Source of the DNA: Chamaecrista fasciculata
Taxonomy: Eukaryota > Streptophyta > Magnoliopsida > Fabales > Fabaceae
Direction: 5' to 3'
Assembly (NCBI GenBank): GCA_003254925.1
Contig: QANZ01030535.1
Span: 1 to 64,000, forward strand
Length of the DNA stretch: 64,000 nucleotides
Part shown: positions 1 to 11,024 of the stretch, one piece after another
How the letters are laid out: each line of letters begins with the position of its first letter
How positions within the stretch are numbered: the first letter of the stretch is position 1
Notes under the pieces: generated by a model
What the model saw: only the letters and a program-made list of their open reading frames with translations
What the model was told of the DNA's origin: nothing
Databases searched by the model: none
Position numbers and translations under genes: made by a program

Positions 1-1999
1 TGGAGCCCGACCTGTGGTGGAGCATTCACTCAAAGCTGATGCGCACGGAGGCTGACGGCGCCGAGGCTCTGTGTCGTGCCCGAGGCGTAGTGGCCTGGGC
101 GTCGCCACAAGGACTGCCTTGCAACGTGCCTATCGACCCCAAAATCGTCTTGGAGAGGTCGAAGTTCGCGAACCCTGCCAAACTTGCAACCTTGAACGAG
201 ACGTTCTTTGCCCCGGGTACTCCAATGAGGAGGTTGGGGCATATTGCCTGCCACATCAAGGAAGGCGTCGACGGCTGGGGCAGCGAGAGATATAGCTTTG
301 CGCACGAAGGGGGCTTTTTGTTCAACGAGTATGTCCTCCAAAACGTGGGAATAAGGTTTCCCTTCTCGGACTTCGAGATGGAAGTCCTGAACTACATGAA
401 CTGCTCTCCGGCTCAGCTGCATCCTAATTCGTGGCGGCTTCTCGCCATTCTTCAGAATGTGGCGGCGGAGCTGGAAGTGGAGCTGACCGCGAAGGTCTTA
501 TTCTGGGCATACCGGGTGGAGAGCAAAAATGGAGGGTGGGTTAGCCTTCATTGTATGAACAAGCCCGACAGGTATGGTGTACTATCTGCCAACGTTAGCA
601 GTGTGAAGAAATGGACGAACTACCATTTCTTCGTTTCTTGGGAGCCGGTTGATCGGCGTCCGTGGTATCTGGATGACGAGGGTTATCCTCGGTTCCCCTT
701 GTCGTGGTCGGAGCCCGTTGTTGGGCAGAGGGCGTTGGCGAGGGAAAGCTTGAGCCCTGAGGAGCACCGGGCCGTTAAGCGGCTGTTAACGGCGGCAAAG
801 CAAGACGGGAATGACTACAAGACGTGGGGTAAGTGTCAGTTAACGATGTTCTGTTTTTCCTTTTAGTTCTCTGTTTCTGAGTTTGCTTTGTCTGATTGTC
901 CTGTGTCTGGCTTATTGTATCAGTGATGCATCACCTTGGTTTCCGGGGGCGGCTGGAGTACTTCACCAAGGCCACCTCCTGTTGTGGCAGCTTCGTGATA
1001 CCTGCCTCCGAGGCCACCCTCCGTCTGCCCCTCCTTCCCCCTGCGGCTGCGAAGGGTGGTAGGGATGCTTCTCCCCCGAAGAAGAAGAAGAAGAGAGAAA
1101 GGGCTGTTTCCACTGGAAGTCCACTTGGGAGGGGTGCCTCTCAGGCAATGGAGCGAGGGGTGACTGTTGCCTCCGTCGCGGCCCCTACTGTTATGGCGAG
1201 GCCAATGGCCCGCGGCTCTCCGTCGGAGGATGGTCCTCCCGTGAAGAGGCCCAAGCTGATTCTGTATGACGATGATGATATCGAGGAGGACCCTAGTGCA
1301 GCTCTGAAGCCGCGGGCGTCTTCCCAGTACTATTCTGCTTCGAGGGGGTCCTCGGACAGTCCGGCTGCCCTGGAGGGCAATGATTATGGCGAGGGGAGAG
1401 CTGACGAAAAAGTCATAGAAGTTGACAGTGCATCGTCGTTTGGCGGTGATTCCGGCGAGGAGGATTTGCTGACCATAAGCCAGTTAGTGGGCGGGAGTGG
1501 GACTTCCGACATCCCACCAGTCGAGGAGGGAGGGGCTCCTCCACCAAGCGTGCTGCCGGTTATCGAGGAGGTTGCTACCTCCCCCGAGGGCGAAAACTTG
1601 CCTGCTGGGGGGGGAATTCCGTCATCGGAGGATGAAGATTTAGTCACCGAGGAGGCTCCCCCTTCGCCTGAGGATGACAATCTGGTTGCCGGGGGGAACA
1701 CACCGCCCCCAGAAAATGAAGACCTGGCCATCGGTGAGGACACCAGGTTACCTGAAGACGAGGTCTTGGCAGATGAGGGGAACGGCAGTCAGGCGGATGA
1801 GGAGGATCCGGTTGCTGGGGTGGCTACTGTTTTATCCGGGGGGCTGATCCCTCCAGTTGCTGGGGTGGCTTCGCCACGTAGAAGCGAAACTCTTGTTGAT
1901 GAAGAGGGGATTGTTCCGGGAGGGGGCAATGACGGCTCTGACGCGGGACCGTCAAGCGGGGTGGTGGCGGAACCCACCGTCGTTCTGAATCCGCGATAA
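1..1999 (+). mobile_element. Fossil gypsy-related element, coding part (putative gypsy-type transposon domain)
   Basis: Two adjacent reading segments lie here, at 39-866 and 896-1999. The first has a stretch around residues 105-140 (FPFSDFEMEVLNYM, then QLHPNSWRLLAILQ) that resembles the plant 'putative gypsy type transposon' domain (Pfam PF04195 type). The second is low-complexity and acidic, rich in Glu, Asp, Pro and Gly, with a basic PKKKKKR run near its start. GC content is far above the AT-rich DNA that begins at about 2000, which fits an inserted element. The left part lies outside the window; no LTR is visible here and no polymerase domain is seen. Treated as a broken fossil; family call by resemblance only. 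Confidence 0.6.
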
Positions 2000-2750
2000 G
2001 TCTAGCACTAATACATGTTAATTTTGACAAGTTATTTCTTCATTCAATTGAAGTCATCAACAAACAAATTCAAATTAAACTTCAATATGAGTTGCACGTT
2101 TCATAATTAAATGAGCGAAATCAATCTCGTTTTAAATTCAAATGTAACAATTTTGGAGCACGTTACTCTTAATAAGTCATTTTTTATCAAGTGCAAATAA
2201 GGCTATATTGGGCCATAAAGTGGGTTTGGGACCAAAATAAACCAATTTTCCATTTTTTTCTTTTTCAGTTTTGGTTATAAACTCACTTTTGGATTGATTT
2301 AACCTTATTTCCTGACAATTCTAACTAGACAAAAAAATAACTCGTCAAAAGTAATTTGTAACTCCGAACTCATCACATTTGGAACAAGAAAAATATGATC
2401 AACTGAGCTCGTTTTACTATGAAACAAGCAACTCATTTTCAGAGCAAAGTTTGACTTTATTTGCTGACGTCTATAATTGGATAGAGAAATAATTAATCAA
2501 AAGCATCACGTAGCATCGAATTTGTCACATTTAAATAAAAGATATAATTATATTCATTTATTGTGATCAAAGATTGAAACTTTTGAAAAATTTGTAAGAC
2601 CAAAATTGCATAGATAAAAAAGATAAATGACTTAATTGCAACCTACCTTAAACTTAAGGGACCAAAAATACAATTTAGCCCATTTTTATTTTTCCTCAAA
2701 CCCATTTAACATTAGACCCATATTGCAATAGGAACTCACAAAATAAATTC
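2000..2750. repeat. AT-rich intergenic DNA with degenerate 'ggaccaaaat' repeat
   Basis: No gene is visible. The stretch holds phrases that recur elsewhere in the window (at about 24.6, 33.5, 43.5, 51.9, 58.3 and 60.2 kb), such as gggaccaaaataaacc, catcaacaaacaaattc and a Thr/Ser-less AT background. They look like decayed copies of a TIR-bearing MITE family whose better copy is at 24631-25086. Ends cannot be fixed here. Confidence 0.35.
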
Positions 2751-2879
2751 TTATGATATTGAATATTGATCATCCCTAACGGGATCTCCTTGGCTTCTTG
2801 CAAGAAAAAGGGAGTAAGGGACTGTGTGATCTTTGTGCTGTGCTTCTAATAACATATGCAATCTATGGGATCCAAATCC

Positions 2880-3290
2880 TTCTCTTTTCTTCCTTCGTTG
2901 CTTCTCTCTCACACAACACAACACAGACTCACACACTTTCCTCTAATTTTGGCTAGCGCGTGTGCACGTGCGCGCGTGCCCTTGATGATCTTCCAAATAG
3001 GATCAGTTTTGGCCATTTAGACGTGGCTGTGACAACGACGACACTCTATCTCTTGCTTCGTTTTGAGGATCAGAGTCGAACGAAGGAAAAGGTTTCACCT
3101 TTCTTCTCTGCTAGAAATTCCCATTTTCATTTCGTAAGGTCGTCAAGTCACTTTCTTTCTTTCTTTCTTTCTTCTGGGTCATAGCTTTTAAAGTCTCCCT
3201 CTCTCTTTGACGCTTCCTTTCTGGGCTTTCTCCTAATTCTCCTTCTGGGATCTCCGATTTTGAATGTGGGTTATGTTTATGACTGATTTC
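2880..3290 (+). promoter_or_regulatory. Probable 5' leader/promoter zone of the RING-CH gene
   Basis: A pyrimidine-rich stretch (cttctctttt..., four tandem ctttctttc units at about 3150-3172, ctccctctctctttgacg at about 3196) is typical of plant transcribed leaders. The nearest downstream coding start is 4671, so a leader intron from about 3.2 kb to the acceptor-like ttgtttgttcag just before 4561 is plausible. No transcription start can be proven from sequence. Confidence 0.3.
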
Positions 3291-4104
3291 TCTTCTGCAC
3301 AACTTTCTTGATGTTACATTTTCTGAATTGGGTTTGCTTTCGATTTTTACCTTCTTTTTTTAGGAATTTTGGGTGAGGCACTTTTCAGTTTTCAGTTTTG
3401 ATTTCTCACAGCTATGTGATTCTTGGAATTGTGTGAGATAATGGGTCTTAGTCTTACACACATTGTATTTACAGAGTGATCCCAATCCATAACTCTTACA
3501 TTTTGTGTTTTGTTTGATGCAGACTTTAACTAAGGAGACCTTCCTTTGGTTATAACTAAATGTTATTAAAATGTATGAATGCCTATGCTTATTTATTTAT
3601 TTGTTTATTTTTCAAATTTCACCGTTGAGTAGGTCTTCATTAAATGAAACAGTTTAAATGGCGCTATCTGCTCAATTATTTTCTAGTGTTAATTGGTTTA
3701 TGGATCAAGTGAAAGGAAATAAACTTTGCTTCAGGGAGGGGTTTTAAATATTGCAAAATCTTGACAGGACATTGATTACAAGTTAGATTTAATGTTTAAT
3801 CTTCATCTTAAATGGTAAATTTTCAAGCTTTATTGACTTATTTCTCTTCCCCCATGTGTTGAACTTGAATGTTTTGTTGCTATTGCAGATCGTTTCTGGC
3901 ACCTTGTTTTGAGTTTTTAGATAGAGATATAATACTATATCTTTTGGTTGTCTTCAGAAATTCCTTTCTTTCGTTACCTGTTTTCCTGGCATCATTTACA
4001 AAGTAATGTACTTCTTAATATAGCAACTGAGAAACAAAAATGAAGGTTTGCCTCTAAGCAAAAATAAATTGCACCCACAAGTAGGTTGAAATTGATTTTC
4101 TTTT

Positions 4105-4461
4105 GGCTAAAATGTAGAGAAACTCTTTGAACTTTAGTCACTATGCAAAAAACACCTTAAGTTTTGAAAAGTGAAAGACCCTCTGAGCTTTTAATGTTTT
4201 TGCAGAAGACCCATTTTGTTAGGATTTTCACTAAAAAAATCAACTTCTTTTTTTTATAATAATTATGTGATTGTTGTTATATTTTACATTGATCCAAAAT
4301 TAAAATTAACTATTGTTGTAATTAATAGTAGCAAAAGAAAGAACTCTTTTTTTCTTCTTTGAAAAATTTAATGATAGGGTCTTTAGCACAAAATCAAAAG
4401 TTCTGGGGTTTTCTGCACAAGCACAATGATTAAAGTTTAGAAGGGTTTATGCATTTTAGCC
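4105..4461. mobile_element. MITE with inverted ends upstream of the RING-CH coding exons
   Basis: The left end reads ggctaaaatgtagagaaac and the right end, reverse-complemented, reads ggctaaaatgcataaaccc; further inside aactttagtc pairs with gattaaagtt. The body is AT-rich and non-coding. Flanks are T-rich on both sides, so the target duplication is ambiguous. Size about 357 bp. It lies in what is probably the leader intron of the downstream gene. Confidence 0.6.
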
Positions 4462-4670
4462 TTTTTTTTTTTTGGTGCTTTTAATTTCTGAAATGGAAAA
4501 TACAAGTACCTTTCATCTTATTGAATGATGGGAGATTATTTTGCTTCATTGTTTGTTCAGCTGCTCACTGAATCTACTCTGAAAGCTACTGTTGACAATG
4601 GAAGTAGCTTGTAGCAAGAAATACCCCTCTATCTAGCAATTGTTTGAATTTTTTTTTGCGGTTGCACAAA

Positions 4671-7198
4671 ATGGACGATGAAAATCGGTCTTGTCCTCCC
4701 ACAAAATCGGTACAATGTCGAATATGTCACGATGAGGATGAAGACTCAAACATGGAGACACCCTGTTCTTGTCGTGGCAGTTTGAAGGTAAGAGTGATTT
4801 TTTAATTGCTTTTCCATTTAAGCCATAAAAGTTGTTTGCATAGTTCTATATCTCTTGTGATTGCAAATCCATTTAAGTAGCTATCACGCAAACTTCCCAA
4901 CTGAAAGAACCTGCTGTAATTCTCTAAATGTCATAATGCTGCAATCTATTTCCACAATAGTTGTAAATTTCCTTGAGGTTTTTCCAATCTCTTTGCCGGT
5001 TCATGCTAGGTGTAGATTGTTAATTTCTATCCATAATTTTTTTTTGGTACAAAATTTCTATCCATAACTCAATATATGCATCTCGGAGGGATTAAGATTC
5101 TAATATTATGTTAAGATGCTTGTTAAATGAGTTTCTTTATCTTTCTTTTGATTTTTGTAGTATGCACATCGTAAATGTGTTCAGAGATGGTGCAATGAGA
5201 AAGGTGATACTTCCTGTGAGATTTGCCAACAGGTCTGCCCATTATTTTCGGGAAAATTACATTTTACCTCCTTAATCTAAGGTTTATCTACAAGATTCTT
5301 CCTAACAGTAACAATTTTCACAAACTTACAAATTTTGTGATTATACCTTATTTCAGGTTAAAATGTAGCTTTCCCTATTTTGTTTGCATATTTGCTTTCT
5401 TTTTAAAAACCATGCAAATTTATGACTAAAATGCTTATTTGTTTTCTCTATTTTACGGACTTTGGTAACCACAGCAATTCAAGCCTGGTTATACAGCACC
5501 TCCTCCACTATTCCATTATGGTGGTTCTCCATTGAATTTTAGGTTTCTTTTTTATCTTTCACTGAATTTGGAGTCTCAGTTTCTCTGTTAGTTTCTTCAT
5601 ATGACCAAAAATGTCATGGACTTTGTTATTTCAGAGGTAATTGGGAGATTTCTGGGAGGGACCTGCACAATCATCATCAGTTCATAGCAATGGTTACTGC
5701 TGATCAAGAATTCTCAGACTCTGACTTTGAATATTCTCCTCCTTCCACGGGTCTGATCTGCTGTCGCATTGTTGCTATCATTGTAAGCTCCTTTGAACCT
5801 TCATGTGTTTTTCATGATAGAGGAAAAGAACAAAAGAGGAAAACCATTGCAAGTATTTCATCAATTGAGGTTGGGAAATGAAACTGAAGGGGTTGGTTTA
5901 AGTGGTAAGCGACTTGATATCACTTAAGCAAGGTCTCGGGTTCGAGACCTTGTGAATGCAGTTACTCCTGTTGGGAGACTCTTCTACCATGGTTATGTGT
6001 GCAATGCAAGTCGAATCTAGATTAGTTGGGGCAAAGCCCTGAATTCCGAGTGGGGAACCAAAAAAAGAAAGGGAAATGCTCAAAGGAAAAATAAAGAACT
6101 ATGATGGCAATTTAAAATTGACCCCATTAATATTAGAATTAGAACAACTTTGTAGATCTTATTTTTATTGTTTCATGGAAAAATGTTTGATGAAACCTTA
6201 CTGTTCTTGTGTTTCATAAGATGTTTCTCTCACCATTCTTACAATCAGGTTATTTCCTCATCTGTTGCAGTTTATTGTTCTTCTTGTTTTGCGCCACGCC
6301 CTTCCAATTATACTCAGCGGAGCCGAGGAATACTCATTGACACTTTATATGGTATAGTATTGGTTGTAATGATCATTTGACAAGCTTTTTGAGGCTTTAA
6401 TAGAAAATATTGTGTTTTACTTTTTAAAATGCATTGCAGTTACTGTTCTTGAGAACTGTTGGAATACTTCTACCTGTATGTATAATGGTTAAAGCATTTA
6501 CTGTAATCCAACGGCGACGACACCAGGTTTGCAAACTTCAATTTTGTTTTGAACTTTTTTTGTTGTTTCTACGCCAGAATAAGCAAGCACCTTTCATATG
6601 AATATCCATTACATTTCATCTTAGATTATGGGTTTTCTTTCACAGCAAACAATACTGGGAGGTTAGTGCTTGCTTTTGAAATTTCTATCATTGTCGACCC
6701 TATTGTTATGTTTGGGTATGTTTAGATTAAGGAGAATGAAAGAGAAGAAATGAATTTTAGGTTTGTTTCAGACAGCTCTTTGATTTTGTATATCTAAATC
6801 AAACCTATTCTTCCGCTTTTCATTCTTTTTTTCTCAATCCAAACATACTCTCAAGTTTTTTTTTTTCGTTTTTCATGTTCTGTTTAGCTTAAGCTTTTGT
6901 GACAATCTGATATATAATCAGAATATTCCCATCTGCGAGTCTAGAAAATTAACAATCACAGTATTTAATTTCTGAGACGGATTTCTGTAGAAATGGAGAA
7001 GGGGCAAAAATGTTGTGACATGTATATATTTGTGGTTTAGGCTTTAAGCTTCTCCTATACTTGCAACTTTTTATAGGTTCAGTATTACTTAGGCCAGAAA
7101 TTTAAACAGTTTTCTTATTTTCTGCTTAATAGGATAATTTCTCGTCGGTTGAGAGTGACTTGCAACAGCCTCAGTCTCGTGTCATTCACATTTTGTGA
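4671..7198 (+). CDS. RING-CH (MARCH-type) membrane E3 ubiquitin ligase, DUF3675-like family
   Basis: Exons read by eye: 4671-4787, 5161-5232, 5475-5542, 5635-5782, 6271-6351, 6440-6526, 7133-7198. All have GT/AG borders and keep frame, giving about 197 aa. Residues 16-62 form a C4HC3 RING-variant domain: CRIC, CSC, HRKC, CEIC. This domain recruits an E2 and ubiquitylates membrane targets. Two hydrophobic segments follow ([10 protein letters not shown] running into [15 protein letters not shown], and [13 protein letters not shown]), matching the plant family in which a cytosolic RING-CH precedes a membrane hairpin near the C-terminus. The protein ends QSRVIHIL. A further exon-like stretch at 7415 suggests either a 3'-UTR intron or an alternative C-terminus. 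Start chosen because it is the first ATG in frame before the zinc ligands. Substrate unknown. Confidence 0.88.
5888..6068 (+). mobile_element. tRNA-derived SINE in intron 4 of the RING-CH gene
   Basis: The start (ggttggtttaagtggtaag) resembles a pol III A box and ggttcgagacc at about 5939 fits the B-box consensus GGTTCGANNCC, at normal spacing. The element ends in an A-rich tail with g interruptions (ccaaaaaaagaaaggg). Orientation is the same as the host gene. A degenerate relative lies at 24369-24465. Confidence 0.75.
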
Positions 7199-7414
7199 TC
7201 GAAAGTGACTCAGGTAAAATTCTTAATTCATTTGCTATTAGGTTCTCTAATAATGTTAGAAGATCCAATTTCCTGAAAAAAAAAGTAAAGAAATAGAAAT
7301 TCACTTGTCATTACTGGTGGAAAAAGGCTTTGGTTATTGTTGTTGTTGTTGTCATCTTTTTACTGAAAAACTTAATAAAAAATAAAAATTAAACGCAAGT
7401 TTTATATTCCTCAG

Positions 7415-7500
7415 AAGATGCTGATGTTACAGAGCACAGAGAAGAAGAAGATGATCATTCAAGATTCCATGATTCAGATGGTGAAGGCAGACCTAAATAG
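7415..7500 (+). other. Candidate last exon / 3'-UTR exon of the RING-CH gene
   Basis: After the stop at 7196-7198 there is a good donor (cactcaggtaaaattc region, about 7213) and an acceptor (tattcctcag) before 7415. The downstream stretch is purine-rich (gaagaagaagatgatc) and contains an open acidic reading frame in one phase ending at the TAG near 7498. It could be a spliced 3' UTR or an alternative C-terminus; the sequence alone does not decide. Confidence 0.35.
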
Positions 7501-8982
7501 AAGAGTCAATTAATATTTAGTTTCTCATTTGAATTAAAATGATTTTATATAATTAGAAGCAACTGTACATATATAGCTCCTTATCATTGGAAATAGAAGA
7601 GAAGGTTGGGAAAGATCACAAGATAATGAAAGTATTGTACTTCTGAAATTTCAAAATGACTTGGCTGTTTGATTGCATGTTTGTTAATGTTAAGTTTCTC
7701 TGAAATTTGAGGTGCAAAATTAATATGATCATTACTCAATTTCGTAATTGTAAGTGATGGTCACATTTTATTATTAACATTAGATTGATGCTTGGTGGTT
7801 TTAAATTGTCAAAATCTTAGAAAGATAATCACAAAGTAAGTTAAACATAAGTTTAAAGTTACATTGCATTCTGATCGACTAATCATAAAGTTAAACAATT
7901 TTTTTTTTGCAAATGTTTAGTTGCAAGTTTTAAATTATTCAAATTTCTGTAAAGCTTGGCATGTGATGTGAACTTAACAAATGAGTTTTTTTGTCAAGCA
8001 GTCCTCTACCAGCCTCGAACACAAATACCCGAGTTTCAATTTTCCACTGTCAATGATGGATAGATTATAGAAGGGTTAGTCTAAAGTGCTGATGTGATAT
8101 AATTATAATCACTGATGTAATTTAATACTGAAAAATAATAAAAAAATAATGATTTTTTTAACCAATCAAAATTGTGTATAGAGTCACATCACTAGTTACA
8201 TACAAGTAACTCTTTCACGTGTCATTATTTTATTAGCTCATGACTCATTGCATCACATGTCAAGAATCAAATTTTTGCATTATAGTCTAACCTGTTATAG
8301 AATGTGTAGAAGCTAGAAAGTAAAGTTATATCTTTAAACAAAATACTTGAAAAAAAAAGTAGAGGAATGTGAATGAAGAGATTGTTTCTCTTTTCACTAA
8401 AGTCATGTGATGTATATATTAAAAATTTAAATTTTATATTTTTTTAATAAAACATGATTATATTTCTATCAAATTTTATTTTTGTTGTAATAGAATTAGA
8501 ATTTCATTTTTTTTAGATTGGTAAACAAAATATTTATACTTTAACAAAAATAATCATATAAATTTATATTTTAGTTTTATGTTTAAATAAATATTGTTCT
8601 ATCCTTGCCCCACAATTTTCAAAACTACCCGTTCAAGTGATTGGTTTACACTTTACAATGTAAGAGAACTTAGGGTTGTGCGTGTATAAGAAAAATTAAT
8701 GGATCGTAAATGTATAAGTAAAAAAAATCAAAAGATTATAAACAATTTTATGTACATACAAAAATCTAAAAATTAAAAAGCATATTATAATTAAACATTC
8801 AAAAATTAAAATTTTATTACACAATTTTAACAGTAAGCAATGATCATATTAATGTTTAACAAGAATTAATGCCCTTTATAATTTCATCATTCAAAAACCA
8901 CTATGATCATTTCATTCAAAGGGCTCTAGCAAGACTCGATGTTCGTCATATTAGCAAGACTTATTCTACATATGCATATTCA
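7501..8982. other. Gene-free AT-rich intergenic region
   Basis: No open frame with recognisable protein features, no tRNA. Around 7995-8060 a stretch including gtcaagcagtcctctaccagc and cgagtttcaattttccac has a tRNA/SINE-like look on the minus strand but is too decayed to call. Confidence 0.5.
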
Positions 8983-9379
8983 GGGCCTGTTTGGGAGCAG
9001 CACATCTCAAACTCATCCCATTTCAATCCTAATCTCAACCTAAAATTAGATGAACAGTCCAGTTTGGGTGTTTGTGTGGCACATAATCTCATCTCAATCT
9101 CATTCTAATCCTCATCTCATCCAAATCATCATCCCATTTATCATACATTTACTAATCTACCCCTATTTATATACCTATATTTACCTACACTCTAATACAA
9201 ATATAAAAAAGATAATTAGACAAAATAGTAATTTTACATACCCTCATTTATTACACTTATAATTTTCTCTCTCTCCATCATTTCTTATTAATTTTTTTTC
9301 TCTCCCTCTCACTCACTCACAAACACACACAAACTTCTCTCTCTCCTTTTCTCTCTATCTCTCACACACCCACCTACCC

Positions 9380-9450
9380 ACTCCCTCTCTCTCCCTCATA
9401 TATATATATATATATATATTATATTTATATTATATATATATAATTTATAT
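9380..9450. repeat. TA-rich microsatellite with CT-rich flank
   Basis: A ctctctct/cacacaccc stretch (about 9258-9395) runs into a TATATA array around 9397-9442, inside the transposon at 8983-10758. Confidence 0.7.
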
Positions 9451-9926
9451 TAATTTAATTAAACAAAGATGTTTTTGTCTATTTGTAATGTTGTTTTTTT
9501 TAGTCCCAACATTTCTCTATTTCTTTTGAGTAAAAATACAATTGAATCCCTAAATTATTTTTTAAGTTACAATCTTCTATTCTATTTACTGTATTTTTTT
9601 AAAAAAGAGAAAAAAATTACTTATCTTCACTTTTATAGGCATTTTAGTCCTCAAACTATGAGCTCAATTTCCTTGGCTAGTAAAACTATTTTATGTTTAG
9701 TTTTTTTCTCAAACTATGAAAATAGTTTGATTTTGGTCCTCAAACTATTTGTTGTTCTAAATTCGTGTCCAAATTCATCCGATGATTATGCGCTATGGAT
9801 AATGGAGAAATAACGGTTATTTTTTTGTTGGGAAAATACACAAGTTTCCATGTGTTTGTTATTTTTCTGGTTCGAATCATGGGTAGCAAAAAAATTGCAA
9901 TGTTGTTTTGTTGGGAAATTACAAAG

Positions 9927-10350
9927 TTATGGACCAAATTGTACATTTACAATCATTTCCATATTACTTGCATTCTGGTCCCACGATATTGTTTGTTATT
10001 TTTTGCACCTTGCAAATAAAAAATATACCCGATTGTTGACGGTACAAGCTTTGTTCGAGCCCCGAGTACAGATATTAGGGACCGATTCTTTGGACCGATA
10101 CAATGTTATGGACCAAATTTTATGTTTACAATACTTTTCATGTTATTTGCATTCTAGTCCCCAAAATATTACTTATTATTTTCTTTATATTCAAATTCAT
10201 AAATGTGCCCCATTATTCATGGCTGGGATTCTCTACGAGCTTTGAATTATCACTCACACATGTTAGGGATTGATTAATTGGCCGGATACAAATTTATGGA
10301 CCAAATTGCATTCTCAAAAGAATTTTAATGTTATTTTCATTTTGCCCCAT
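9927..10350. repeat. Internal tandem repeat, about 180-bp unit, roughly 2.5 copies
   Basis: ttatggaccaaatt recurs at 9927, 10106 and 10294 (spacings 179 and 188). Each is followed by a tttacaat-like phrase, ttgcattctggtccc or a variant, and a gcccc/tacccg block, and is preceded in copies two and three by ttagggattgatt/ttagggaccgatt and a gataca phrase. Copies are diverged, so the array is old. Confidence 0.7.
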
Positions 10351-11024
10351 AATCTCATCCAATAGGATGGACCAAAATCCATCATCCTATAGGATTGAGA
10401 AATCACGCTTTCCAAGAGCATCTCATCCAAATATCATCCCAGTCAAACCCCAGTCAAACCCCACCCAAACACCTATATCTCATCTCAATCTCATCTCAAT
10501 CTCAATCTCAACATCATTATTTCATACCATTTCTACCCCTATACAAAATAAATAAATCCAACAACCTATTTCACCTAACCACAATCATTACATACCCTTT
10601 TATATAATTTCACACCCTATTATACATCATTTTCTCTCAAACCATCCAAACACCACTACATAATCTCATCTCATCCTAATTTCAACATCATCTCATCTCA
10701 TCTCATAAGTTGAGATTGGATTGAGATTGGGTTGCACTTTTTGCTCCCAAACAGGCCCTCAATCTCATGTAGTAATAATTCATAGAGCAAAAAAAAAAAA
10801 CACCATTCTTTAAGATAAAAGGCACACATGAATATTGAATAAGTCACGCAAAATATAAATAGCAATCCGCATAAATCTCTCCCTAATCCAGAGTAGGGTA
10901 TGAAATGCACCACATCAAAATCGAGTTCATAGAAAAACTCAACGACACACAGGGCCAGCAAAAACCCTTTATTTGAAATTAAAGAAACAAGCAACAATAA
11001 TAGAAACAAAGAGACTCCCACACA

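Larger units (their letters stand above)
8983..10758. mobile_element. Non-autonomous TIR DNA transposon (PIF/Harbinger-like), 1.78 kb
   Basis: The left end GGGCCTGTTTGGGAGCA is matched by its exact reverse complement at the right end (tgctcccaaacaggccc). Both ends are flanked by TCA (8980-8982 and 10759-10761), a 3-bp target duplication. Subterminal DNA is filled with catctcatctcaatctcat-type units on the left (about 9070-9130) and again on the right (about 10430-10710). No transposase frame is present. The GGGCCTGTTTGG start and 3-bp duplication fit PIF/Harbinger, whose usual target is TTA/TAA, so TCA is slightly off consensus. Confidence 0.75.

Noticed and set aside
2960-3184. 74-codon open frame upstream of the RING-CH gene
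   Set aside because: Low-complexity CT repeat encodes its end; more likely transcribed leader.
9469-10245. Several overlapping + strand open frames of 70-130 codons
   Set aside because: They lie in the AT-rich tandem repeats of a DNA transposon and have no protein-like composition.
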